This document shows, piece after piece, positions 1 through 6,193 of a stretch of DNA of 12,062 nt (its first letter is position 1; each line of letters starts with the position of its first letter). The DNA is from Solirubrobacterales bacterium 70-9 (GTDB taxonomy: Bacteria; Actinomycetota; Thermoleophilia; Solirubrobacterales; 70-9). The notes beneath the pieces are model-generated. The model made no database searches. It saw only the letters and a list, made by a program, of their open reading frames with translations, and was not told where the DNA came from. The stretch spans positions 6,039 to 18,100 of the forward strand of contig MKSH01000049.1 in the NCBI GenBank assembly GCA_001898095.1. Direction: 5' to 3'. The position numbers and the translations under genes were made by a program.

Positions 1-625
1 GGAGAAAATCGGTCTGCAGTCGGACCCGCAGTTCGGCGGCCACCTGCATCCCGTCGTCATCCTCCCCGCCGTCGGTGATGAAGATGACGTCGGTCGCGGG
101 AAAGGTGCGCAGCTCGTCCTCGACGGCCAGCACGACGTCCTCGTCCCCGACGACCGCGTCCACCGTCAAGCCGGCCTTCGTCAGCGCCGCCAGCGAGAGG
201 ACGCACAGGCGCTGCGCCGCCTCGAAGGTCGGACGTCGCTCGCCGCTCCAGCGGTCGAGGAAGCGGCGTGAGGTCGGCACCAGCAGGCGTACCTCGGCGG
301 TCGAGGCCCAGGGGTCGTCTCCCGTGCAGAGGTCCACGATCTCGGTGATCGTCCGCGGGTCCCCGAGAGAGGAGCGACTGACCAGGAGGACGTGGCGACG
401 GAGGTCCCGCAGCGGCGCCGGGACGATCGGCCCCCGGGGCGCCGCCCGGACGGCGACGACGACGACGGCGGCGGCCGTGAGCGCCCCGACCGCCATCCCG
501 AGACCGGGTCCGCCGACGTAGAAACCACCCACGATCGCGACGGCGATCGCCGCCACGATCAGCGGCAGCGTCCACGCCGGCAGGACGAGGTCCTGATCGC
601 CGCCGCCTGAGTCGACGGCGATCAT
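1..625 (-). CDS. Two-helix membrane protein with universal-stress-like C-terminal domain (partial, runs off left edge)
   Basis: An open frame of 208 codons starts at ATG 625 and is still open at the left edge, so its C-terminus is missing. Two hydrophobic segments (about residues 15-37 and 41-60) are followed by a soluble domain from about residue 75. That domain begins with a beta-strand-like VLLVSR and continues with LLVPTSRRFLDRW, then AQRLCVLSLAALTKAGL, VVGDEDVVLAVEDELRTFPA and DVIFIT. This is the layout of actinobacterial universal-stress-like nucleotide-binding folds, in which a GDxDPxxAIxDxLxxF segment precedes a strand ending in a hydrophobic-T motif. The start codon overlaps the stop of the DUF488 gene as ATGA, which supports both the frame and the start. 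Ligand and function are unknown. The family call rests on pattern resemblance only; that the frame is coding is much safer than what it encodes. Confidence 0.6.
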   Translation of the reverse strand, partial: MIAVDSGGGDQDLVLPAWTLPLIVAAIAVAIVGGFYVGGPGLGMAVGALTAAAVVVVAVRAAPRGPIVPAPLRDLRRHVLLVSRSSLGDPRTITEIVDLCTGDDPWASTAEVRLLVPTSRRFLDRWSGERRPTFEAAQRLCVLSLAALTKAGLTVDAVVGDEDVVLAVEDELRTFPATDVIFITDGGEDDDGMQVAAELRVRLQTDFL

Positions 626-1008
626 CGTCCCCCTCCAGGCCGATCGAGGACCAGACGAAGCCGCTGCCGCAACAGGTCCGCGAGCACGACCGCATTGTTG
701 TGCTCGACGTCGCGCGCGACGAAGAGCAGGGTGACCGGACCCGTCCGCGCGCGTTCGACCAAGTCCCCCAATTCGGGCCGCTCGTTGCGTTCGAGCTCTT
801 CCACATAGCGGCTCCGAAACCGCTCGAAGAGCGCCGGATCATGATCGAACCAGCGGCGCAGCGCACCGCTGGGCGCCAGGCCGGTGAGGTGGAGATCCAC
901 CTTCGCACCTTCCTTGCGCAGCCCGCGCGGCCAGTAGCGATCGACGAGGACACGCAGGCCATCGTCCTCCGTCGCGGGCTCGTAGACGCGCTTGGTGCGA
1001 ATGCCCAT
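622..1008 (-). CDS. DUF488 family protein (YeaO-like)
   Basis: This 128-residue soluble protein carries the hallmarks of DUF488/YeaO. They are an N-terminal RVYEPA segment, VLVDRYWPRGLRKE at about residues 20-33, a central LAPSGALRRWFDHDP at 44-58, an RYVEEL helix, and a C-terminal TLLFVARDVEHNNAVVL. The length is usual for the family. The biochemical role of DUF488 is not established, so no function is given. I chose ATG 1008 because MGIRTKRVYEP matches the usual family N-terminus and a GAGG sits about 7 bases upstream. An in-frame GTG at 1020 would add four residues and overlap the oxidase stop as GTGA; it cannot be excluded. The gene begins 8 bases after the oxidase gene ends and overlaps the next gene by ATGA, so the three are probably cotranscribed. 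Confidence 0.88.
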   Translation of the reverse strand: MGIRTKRVYEPATEDDGLRVLVDRYWPRGLRKEGAKVDLHLTGLAPSGALRRWFDHDPALFERFRSRYVEELERNERPELGDLVERARTGPVTLLFVARDVEHNNAVVLADLLRQRLRLVLDRPGGGR

Positions 1009-1016
1009 CGCCGACC

Positions 1017-3005
1017 TCACGCCCGCGTCGGGGATTCACGCGGGGCGGCAGCCGCGGCGGCGGTGCGCGCCCGCTGCTCCTCTTGGCTCATCAGCGCATG
1101 CACCGCACCGGGCACGCCGAACTCGTACGGGCCGCCGACCACGCGTGGGATCTCGTCGAAGTTGAAACGCGGGGGTGGCGAGGAGACAAGCCACTCGATC
1201 GAGCGGCCGCGCCAAGGGTTTGCCGGGGCCTTGGGACCGAATCGCCAGGAGACGACCATGTTGTAGAGGAAGACGAGCTGGGCGGCGCCGAGCATGAAGG
1301 CGAAGCAGCTGATCAGCAGGTTCCAGTTGCCGAACTGGCTGGCGTAGTCGGCGACCCTTCGCGGCATCCCGTCCATCCCGATCCAGTGCATCGGCACGAA
1401 CGTCCCCCAGGTCCCGATCAGGGTCAGCCAGAAGTGGATCCGTCCGAGCCGCTCGTCGTACATCCTGCCGGTGATCTTCGGGAACCAGTAGTAGAGACCG
1501 GCGAAGATCGTGAACACCGACCCGGCGAAGAGGACGAAGTGGATGTGGGCGACGATGAAGTAGGTGTCGGTGACGTGGATGTCGATCGGCACCAGCGCCA
1601 GCATGACCCCGCTGATCCCGCCGACGATGAAGCTGACGATGAATCCGAGGGCGAAGAGCATCGCGGTCGAGCGCGTGTCGATTTTGCCGAAGAAGAGGGT
1701 GCCGAGCCAGGAGAAGATCTTGATCCCGGTCGGCACCGCGATCAGCACCGAGGTCAACATCATCGGTATGCGCAGCCAACTGAACATCCCGGCGACGAAC
1801 ATGTGGTGAGCCCAGACCGAGTAGCTGAGGACGATGATCGCGATCAGCGAGAGCGACATCAGCCGGTAGCCGAAGATCGGTTTGCGGGCGTTGGTGGAGA
1901 TGACCTCGCTGATGATCCCGAAGCCGGGGATGATCATGATGTAGACGGCAGGGTGCGAGTAGAACCAGAAGATGTGCTGGTAGCTGACGACGTCGCCGCC
2001 GGATCCGAACGAGAAGAAGTTGGTGTGGAGGATGCGGTCGAAGAGCACCATCACCTGGACCCCGGCGATGAACGGGGTGGCCGCCACCACCAGGAGGGAG
2101 GTGGCGAGGTTGGCCCAGACGACCAGCGGCATCCGCCAGAAGGTCATCCCCGGCGCCCGCATGGTGATGATCGTGACCAGGAAGTTGACCGCGGCGAGGA
2201 TCGAGGAGAAGCCGGCGAACTGGACTCCGATGTTGAAGAAGGATTGCCCCAGGGGTGCCCCGGTCGAGAGCGGCGCGTATCCCGTCCAGCCCGCGTCGAA
2301 GGCGCCGCCCGGGACCAGGAAGCTGGCCAGGAAGATGATCCCCGCCAGCGGCAGCAACCAGAAGCTGAGCGCGTTCAAGCGGGGGAACGCCATGTCCGGC
2401 GCCCCCAGCATCAGCGGCAGGACGTAGTTCGCGATGCCGGCGAACATCGGGATGATGAAGAGGAAGATCATGATCGCCGCGTGGGTCGAGAAGAGGCTGT
2501 TGTAGGCCGAGGCCCCGACGATCTGCGTGCCCGGTTGAGCCAACTCGGCGCGGATCAGCATCGCCATCAGCCCACCGATGAAGAAAAAGAAGACCGTGGT
2601 GACCATGTACTGGATCCCGATCACCTTGTGGTCGGTGTTGAAGGCGAAGTAGTCCCGCCAGGTGGCAGCGCCGTGGTCGGAATGGTCGTCCGCCTTCGTC
2701 GGCATCCCGACGGCCCAGCGCACCCAATAATCGAAGGCACCGAATCCGACGAGGAACCCGAGCGCCGCCGTGATCACCGGCACGACGACGTGTGGGTAGC
2801 CGGTCTGTTCGGTCTGCCAGATCGCAAGGCCGGAGGCGGCGCGCATCAACACGACGAAGCCGAACCCGAGCGCCGCCCCGGCCAAGGCACCGGCGAAGGC
2901 ACGGACCCAACGCCAGAGGAGGTCGTGCCCCGAGATGCCGAACTCTGCCTGTCGATCCCTCCGTTCGCCTGCGGTTACCTCCCGCTGGATGGTGCTGCTC
3001 GCCAT
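1017..3005 (-). CDS. ctaD: Heme-copper oxygen reductase subunit I, A2 type, with N-terminal extension
   Basis: This is the catalytic subunit of an aa3-type terminal oxidase, which reduces oxygen to water at a heme a3-CuB centre and pumps protons across the cytoplasmic membrane. All metal ligands are visible in the 662 residues: low-spin heme H175 (FSTH) and H489, CuB ligands H351, H400 and H401, the heme a3 ligand H487 (VAHIHF), and the crosslinked tyrosine Y355 in HPAVY. K429 in PTGIK marks the K channel. The D-channel glutamate of HPEVY is alanine here and is preceded by YS (YSHPAVY, 349-355), the signature of A2-type enzymes. The canonical core begins near residue 118. About 100 residues precede it, with two extra hydrophobic segments (about 36-58 and 74-93), making some 14 helices in all. 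ATG 3005 has a clear GGAGG 5 bases upstream. No subunit II or III gene adjoins it. The tyrosine and lysine argue for an oxygen reductase, not a nitric oxide reductase. Confidence 0.95.
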   Translation of the reverse strand: MASSTIQREVTAGERRDRQAEFGISGHDLLWRWVRAFAGALAGAALGFGFVVLMRAASGLAIWQTEQTGYPHVVVPVITAALGFLVGFGAFDYWVRWAVGMPTKADDHSDHGAATWRDYFAFNTDHKVIGIQYMVTTVFFFFIGGLMAMLIRAELAQPGTQIVGASAYNSLFSTHAAIMIFLFIIPMFAGIANYVLPLMLGAPDMAFPRLNALSFWLLPLAGIIFLASFLVPGGAFDAGWTGYAPLSTGAPLGQSFFNIGVQFAGFSSILAAVNFLVTIITMRAPGMTFWRMPLVVWANLATSLLVVAATPFIAGVQVMVLFDRILHTNFFSFGSGGDVVSYQHIFWFYSHPAVYIMIIPGFGIISEVISTNARKPIFGYRLMSLSLIAIIVLSYSVWAHHMFVAGMFSWLRIPMMLTSVLIAVPTGIKIFSWLGTLFFGKIDTRSTAMLFALGFIVSFIVGGISGVMLALVPIDIHVTDTYFIVAHIHFVLFAGSVFTIFAGLYYWFPKITGRMYDERLGRIHFWLTLIGTWGTFVPMHWIGMDGMPRRVADYASQFGNWNLLISCFAFMLGAAQLVFLYNMVVSWRFGPKAPANPWRGRSIEWLVSSPPPRFNFDEIPRVVGGPYEFGVPGAVHALMSQEEQRARTAAAAAAPRESPTRA

Positions 3006-3119
3006 CGGTCCTCCGTCGCTCGGTGAATTATTTCCTACATGATTGGTGGGTAAATTATTACCACTTGCCGCGAACGTCAGCCATCGCCGTGGCTCGGGCG
3101 GGTCGGCGGGTCGGCGGTC
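3006..3119 (-). promoter_or_regulatory. Promoter region of the oxidase operon
   Basis: This 114-base gap between osmC and the oxidase gene, both on the minus strand, holds an AT-rich island (about 3024-3062) in otherwise GC-rich DNA. Reading toward the oxidase gene there is a GGTAA/TTACC inverted repeat (3049-3062), the ACCCACCA-N4-TGTA element, a run resembling a -10 (AAATAATT, about 3026-3033), and the ribosome binding site GGAGG directly before ATG 3005. A short GC-rich direct repeat of GGGTCGGC lies at 3100-3115. No hairpin followed by a T tract is seen after osmC. Exact promoter hexamers are not certain. Confidence 0.5.
3036..3062 (-). promoter_or_regulatory. Putative operator upstream of the oxidase gene (copy 1 of shared element)
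   Basis: On the minus strand this reads GGTAAT, five bases, ACCCACCA, four bases (ATCA), TGTA. The copy between osmC and ric reads GGTAAT, four bases, ACCCACCA, four bases (GTGG), TGTA. Eighteen bases are thus shared with near-identical spacing and in the same orientation relative to the downstream gene. The element ends 30 bases before ATG 3005, a position where a bound repressor would block transcription. I do not recognise a characterised regulator for this sequence. Confidence 0.5.
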
Positions 3120-3563
3120 CTACGCGTCAAGCAGGCCTGCGTCGACGACGACATCGGCCCCGGCGAACAGTCGCGAGACCGGACAAAGGAGCGCCGCCTC
3201 GGCCACCAGCGCCGAGAAACCGGCCTCGTCGAGCCCCTCGACCCGCCCCCTCGCCGCGATCTTCGAGCGCGTGATCGTCGGCACGCCGCCCACCTCCTCG
3301 AGCGTGACCGCGGCCTCCACCTCGAGCGCCTGCGGGACCAGTCCGGCCTCTGCCAACTTCAGCCCGAGGGCCATGGCGAAGCAGGACGAGTGGGCGGCCG
3401 CACAGAGCTCCTCGGGGCTGGTGCGGCCGTGCGGGTCCTCGATGCGAGACGCCCAGGTGACCTCCACTCCCTCGATCCCGTGGCTCTCCCCGTCGATGAC
3501 CCCGCGGCCCTTCGCGAGACTGTCGGTCCAGGTCGTCTTGGCACTGCGGGTGGCGATCGGCAT
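3120..3563 (-). CDS. osmC: OsmC/Ohr family peroxiredoxin
   Basis: This 147-residue protein has the two catalytic cysteines of the OsmC/Ohr family, C61 in SPEELCAAAHSSCFAMAL and C127 in LCPVSRLF. It also has the glycine-arginine segment GRGVID near residue 20, and E52 in the SPEEL motif, which supply the conserved Arg/Glu pair. Family members are cytoplasmic thiol peroxidases that reduce organic hydroperoxides, with dihydrolipoyl or similar thiols as reductant. The SPEEL.AAAHSSCFAMAL form is closer to OsmC than to OhrA, though the subclass is not decided here. ATG 3563 is preceded by a good AAGGAG about 5 bases upstream. The gene is divergent from ric across a 75-base regulatory region and lies in the same direction as the oxidase gene, 114 bases upstream of it, so readthrough into that gene is possible. 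Confidence 0.93.
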   Translation of the reverse strand: MPIATRSAKTTWTDSLAKGRGVIDGESHGIEGVEVTWASRIEDPHGRTSPEELCAAAHSSCFAMALGLKLAEAGLVPQALEVEAAVTLEEVGGVPTITRSKIAARGRVEGLDEAGFSALVAEAALLCPVSRLFAGADVVVDAGLLDA

Positions 3564-3599
3564 ATCTGCTCCTTCGCGTCGTCGGGATGCATCCGTCTC

Positions 3600-3625
3600 G
3601 GTAATTTATACCCACCAGTGGTGTA
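3600..3625 (+). promoter_or_regulatory. Putative operator between osmC and ric (copy 2 of shared element)
   Basis: Reads GGTAAT (3600-3605), four bases, ACCCACCA (3610-3617), GTGG, TGTA (3622-3625) toward ric. It matches the element in front of the oxidase gene in order, orientation and spacing, with one base of difference in the first spacer. It lies inside the larger palindrome and ends only 13 bases before the ric start codon. Confidence 0.5.
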
Positions 3626-3631
3626 TAAATT
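3603..3631. promoter_or_regulatory. 29-base palindrome with divergent -10-like sequences (osmC/ric)
   Basis: Arms AATTTATAC (3603-3611) and GTATAAATT (3623-3631) are perfect inverted repeats. An inner CACCA-G-TGGTG palindrome (3613-3623) is centred one base to the right. Each arm contains TATAAAT facing outward, so each could serve as the -10 element of one divergent gene. For ric that would place the transcription start at about 3637-3639, at or next to ATG 3639, giving a leaderless message. For osmC it leaves a leader of roughly 35 bases with a good ribosome binding site. The inner palindrome would suit a dimeric regulator controlling both promoters. The regulator itself is not known. Confidence 0.55.
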
Positions 3632-3638
3632 GGACTCG

Positions 3639-4364
3639 ATGCGAAGACGGGGCACGATCGACGAGGACGCGACCCTGGGAGAGTTGGCCTCCGAGCGCCC
3701 GGCACGCATGCGCGTATTCGAGCGTCTGCGCCTCGACTATTGCTGCGGCGGCGCGAGCACCCTGCAGGACGCGTGTCGGGAGCGCGGCCTCGAGGTCGGG
3801 GCGGTCCGCGCGCAACTCGAAGCTGTCGATCGGGACGACGTCCTGCTCGAACCGGCGTCCGAGCGGGACTGGCGGCGCGCGACGATCGACGAGCTCTGCG
3901 ATCACATCGTCTCCACCCACCACGACTACCTGCGACAGGAGATGCCACGGATCTCCGACCTGCTCGCCAGGGTGGTCCGCGCCCATGGCGCCGACTGCCT
4001 CGACTTCGAGATCATCGAGCGGGCGTTCGCGTCGCTCCGTGCGGACCTCGACGCGCACATCGACGAGGAGGAGCGGCTGCTGTTTCCGGCCTGTCGGGCG
4101 CTGGGGCGCGACGGCGAGACCGGCGACGAGCTCGACCAGGGGACCGTCGGCCGTCAGCGCGACGAGCACGAGGCCGTCGGCCGAAAGCTGACCGCCTTGC
4201 GGGCACTCACGGGCGGCTACGACACCTCGCGGGCGCTCTGCTCGACCCACAGGGCGCTGCTCGAATCGCTGCGACTGATGGAGGCCGACCTCCACCGCCA
4301 CATCCACGAGGAGAACAACGTGCTGCTGCCGCGGGTCGGCGGCCGGTCGACCCAGACGATGTAG
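3639..4364 (+). CDS. ric: RIC family di-iron iron-sulfur cluster repair protein (ScdA/YtfE/DnrN)
   Basis: RIC proteins restore iron-sulfur clusters damaged by nitric oxide or peroxide and are common next to anaerobic nitrogen-oxide respiration genes. The 241-residue product has the two-domain family layout. An N-terminal ScdA_N domain (about 10-60) carries CCGG at 35-38 after RLRLDY. A hemerythrin-like four-helix domain (about 82-232) supplies the di-iron ligands. By spacing to E. coli YtfE, the likely ligands are H89, H140 and E144 (HIDEEE), H177 (RDEHE), and H221 and E225 (HIHEEN). The length is close to that of YtfE (about 220). ATG 3639 is chosen because it opens the recognisable domain and earlier in-frame codons would enter osmC. 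No strong ribosome binding site precedes it; only GGA is present, and the palindrome ends 7 bases upstream, which fits leaderless initiation. It converges with the membrane gene that ends at 4390. Confidence 0.94.
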   Translation: MRRRGTIDEDATLGELASERPARMRVFERLRLDYCCGGASTLQDACRERGLEVGAVRAQLEAVDRDDVLLEPASERDWRRATIDELCDHIVSTHHDYLRQEMPRISDLLARVVRAHGADCLDFEIIERAFASLRADLDAHIDEEERLLFPACRALGRDGETGDELDQGTVGRQRDEHEAVGRKLTALRALTGGYDTSRALCSTHRALLESLRLMEADLHRHIHEENNVLLPRVGGRSTQTM

Positions 4365-4389
4365 GTCGGCGGCGGGTCGATGGCCGGCG

Positions 4390-4875
4390 TCAGGACGGCT
4401 TGTAGACCATCAGGACCAGGATCGCGAAGACCAGAAGCGCGGAGACGTAGTTGACCGCCCGCGACAGGGGGTCGTCGAGGAGCGCGCGCAGCTCGGCGTT
4501 CACCGGCTCGCCACTCGCGGCCAGCTCGGCCGCCAGGAGCCGAGCCTCCTTGGGTCGCCGACCGCCGAGCCCGCCGAGCAGCATCGCGACGACGTAAAGG
4601 CCGAGCGCCGTCGCGATCCACTGCGTGCCGAGGTCGTAGCGGTCGAGATGCACGAGCCAGAGGCCGCAGACCAGCACCATGAGCGCGCCGAGGGCGACAA
4701 GCGCGACGGCAAACCGCGTCGCCCGCAGGAGCACGGCGATCTCACCCGGGCGCTCGCTGCGTCGCGCCTGCTCGAAGAGGAGCCCGGCGGCCACGAAGCC
4801 GGCCACGAAGAGCAGGGCCCCGAGCAGGTGGCAGAGCAGGACGAAGCTGTGCAGGGAGAGCCAGTCGGTGTCCAT
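4390..4875 (-). CDS. Small integral membrane protein, DUF2269-like
   Basis: A 161-residue product with four hydrophobic segments, at about 7-31, 52-75, 81-100 and 140-160, joined by short charged loops. The first helix contains HSFVLLCHLLGALLFVAGF and the second follows RATRFAVALVALGA. The pattern of histidines and glycines in helix 1, with a WLVHLD turn after helix 2, resembles DUF2269 and CopD-like membrane proteins. Their function is unknown or tied to metal or heme handling, so I assign none. ATG 4875 (MDTDWLSLHSF) is the likely start because the first helix follows directly. The frame is open to 4932, but those 19 residues are arginine-rich and unconvincing. No clear ribosome binding site is visible. 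It lies 139 bases downstream of the nar-linked oxidoreductase on the same strand and could be read from that transcript. Confidence 0.78.
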   Translation of the reverse strand: MDTDWLSLHSFVLLCHLLGALLFVAGFVAAGLLFEQARRSERPGEIAVLLRATRFAVALVALGALMVLVCGLWLVHLDRYDLGTQWIATALGLYVVAMLLGGLGGRRPKEARLLAAELAASGEPVNAELRALLDDPLSRAVNYVSALLVFAILVLMVYKPS

Positions 4876-5014
4876 CGAATCGAACCGAGATGATCGTCCA
4901 CCACGCTCGAATCTCCATCCGCACCGCGGCACCGATCGGGCGGGCCGACCCCGATGCCGGCGCGGGACTCACACGACGGGGTGGGTGTCCCTGGCGTCGA
5001 CGACGACGCGCCGA
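4876..5014. other. Intergenic gap after the nar-linked oxidoreductase
   Basis: A 139-base stretch with no convincing gene. The only structure seen is a possible stem-loop with arms ATCGGG (4935-4940) and CCCGAT (4950-4955) around a 9-base loop. No T run follows on either strand, so it would be a weak intrinsic terminator at best. No clear promoter for the DUF2269-like gene can be picked out. Confidence 0.35.
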
Positions 5015-6193
5015 TCAGGGTCCCTCGCCCGGTGCCTCGAGCTCGAGCGCCACGGCGTCCGGAGGCGCGCCGCCGGGTGCGCCCCGCAGGGCCAGGAAAG
5101 GTGCGAGGCGACGGCCGGCGATCTTCGCCGGCGGCCACCAGATCGCCTCCTCGGCGGCGCTCGAGCGGGTGATGCGCCCCCCGAGGACCTCGGCGCGCAG
5201 GTAGCGGGGCGCCCGTCCGGTCAGCAACAGGCCCCGCAGGACCGGACGGAACGGGGCCGGGTCGCCACCGAAGCCGAGTTCGGCGACGATCGCCTCGGCG
5301 GCGGCGTCGGCCTGCTGGGTGGCGATCCCGCCCTGCTTGAACGGGTAATCGGTCGCGTCCCCGGCGGCGAAGACCCGGTGCAGACCACGGACGCGGCAGT
5401 GCTCGTCGATCGGGATGAAGCCGCCCTCCTCGGCGGGCAGGCCCTCGATCTCCGGCGGCACGAGCCGCGGCAACGCGACGACGGCGTCGGCGGCGATCGG
5501 GTCGTCCTCCTCGAGGACCAGCTTGCCCGCCTCGACCCGCAGCGCCCTGGCGGTGCGGAACGCGATCCCGCGCGACTCCAGCATCTCGGCGACCGCGTCG
5601 CTCGCCCGAGCGCCGAAGGCGTCGACGGGGCGCGACTCGGGCGTGACGATCGAGACTTCTGTCCGGGCGCCCTTCTCGCCCAGCTCGGCGCCGCTCATCA
5701 ACGCCAGCTCGTAGGCGGGCAGCGACCAGGTCACCCCCGACGGGACGGCGAAGACGAGCCGGGCGAGATTCCCGGCTTCGGCCTCGCGCAGGAGACGCCG
5801 GACGTCGGCGGCCGTGCGCGTTCCCGAGAAGGTGATCGCGCCCGGCAGGGCCTCGTGCCGTCCCGCTCCGGTGGCTGCCAAGAGAGCGTCGTAGGGAAGC
5901 TCGAGGCCGCCCGCGGTCCGCGCCTGGCGGCGCTCGGCGTCCACGGCCGCCAGCGAGTCGACGACCATCTCGACCCCCCGCGGACCGAGGACCTCGGCCA
6001 GCTCGAAGCGGTGCGCGCGGCCGAGGTCGAACGGCTCGGCGACCGAGAGCGGCGTGTATTCGAAATGGCGATCGGGGGCGAGCAGGACGATCTCCCGCAG
6101 CCCCGGCGCCAATTCCTGCAGGGCGAGAACGGCCTCGAGGGCCGCGACCCCGCCCCCCGCGATCAGGACGCGGGCGCCGGAGCCTGGCCTCAA
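5015..6193 (-). CDS. FAD-dependent NAD(P)H/quinone-type oxidoreductase coupled to the nar operon
   Basis: The 392-residue protein belongs to the pyridine-nucleotide-disulfide/NDH-2/SQR superfamily. An N-terminal FAD-binding Rossmann motif GGGVAALE is at 13-20. It is followed by the ATG segment LLAATGA (104-110), the segment VPSGVTWSLPAYELALM (150-166), and the second FAD motif AAGDATDYPFKQGGIATQQ (277-294). The C-terminal IWWPPAKIAG (351-360) is typical of a subfamily of uncharacterised actinobacterial and proteobacterial flavoproteins. Only one cysteine (C266) is present, so it lacks the redox cysteines of true sulfide:quinone reductases and the CxxxxC of disulfide reductases. The likely start is TTG 6193, which overlaps the narK stop as TTGA. 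No ATG or GTG is available near the Rossmann motif. A membrane-associated NAD(P)H:quinone role feeding nitrate reductase is plausible but inferred from context only. Confidence 0.85.
   Translation of the reverse strand: MRPGSGARVLIAGGGVAALEAVLALQELAPGLREIVLLAPDRHFEYTPLSVAEPFDLGRAHRFELAEVLGPRGVEMVVDSLAAVDAERRQARTAGGLELPYDALLAATGAGRHEALPGAITFSGTRTAADVRRLLREAEAGNLARLVFAVPSGVTWSLPAYELALMSGAELGEKGARTEVSIVTPESRPVDAFGARASDAVAEMLESRGIAFRTARALRVEAGKLVLEEDDPIAADAVVALPRLVPPEIEGLPAEEGGFIPIDEHCRVRGLHRVFAAGDATDYPFKQGGIATQQADAAAEAIVAELGFGGDPAPFRPVLRGLLLTGRAPRYLRAEVLGGRITRSSAAEEAIWWPPAKIAGRRLAPFLALRGAPGGAPPDAVALELEAPGEGP

Noticed and set aside
57..962. A minus-strand frame covering parts of the DUF488 and left-edge genes
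   Set aside because: Highly arginine-rich and out of frame with the recognisable DUF488 protein and with the two-helix membrane protein that continues off the edge.
1009..1020. GTG 1020 as the DUF488 start
   Set aside because: Possible through a GTGA overlap, but ATG 1008 has a better placed GAGG and gives the usual family N-terminus.
1017..3005. Nitric oxide reductase (NorB) instead of an oxygen reductase
   Set aside because: The active-site tyrosine in HPAVY and the K-channel lysine in PTGIK are both present, as in oxygen reductases and unlike NorB.
1083..3026. A long plus-strand open frame (647 codons) opposite the oxidase gene
   Set aside because: Its product is rich in D, E, R, H and Q with no domain, as expected of the antisense of a hydrophobic GC-rich gene. 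The minus strand carries a complete oxidase with every catalytic residue.
3603..3631. Classical FNR, NsrR or CsoR operator
   Set aside because: The arms do not match the FNR TTGAT-N4-ATCAA form or the NsrR sites I know, and the central bases fit a CsoR-type G/C-tract palindrome only loosely. I left the regulator unnamed.
4935..4955. Intrinsic terminator after the nar-linked oxidoreductase
   Set aside because: The 6-base stem has no T run on either side; mentioned only as a weak stem-loop in the gap.
5015..6193. Sulfide:quinone oxidoreductase
   Set aside because: Only one cysteine is present in the whole protein; SQR needs a pair or trio of redox cysteines.
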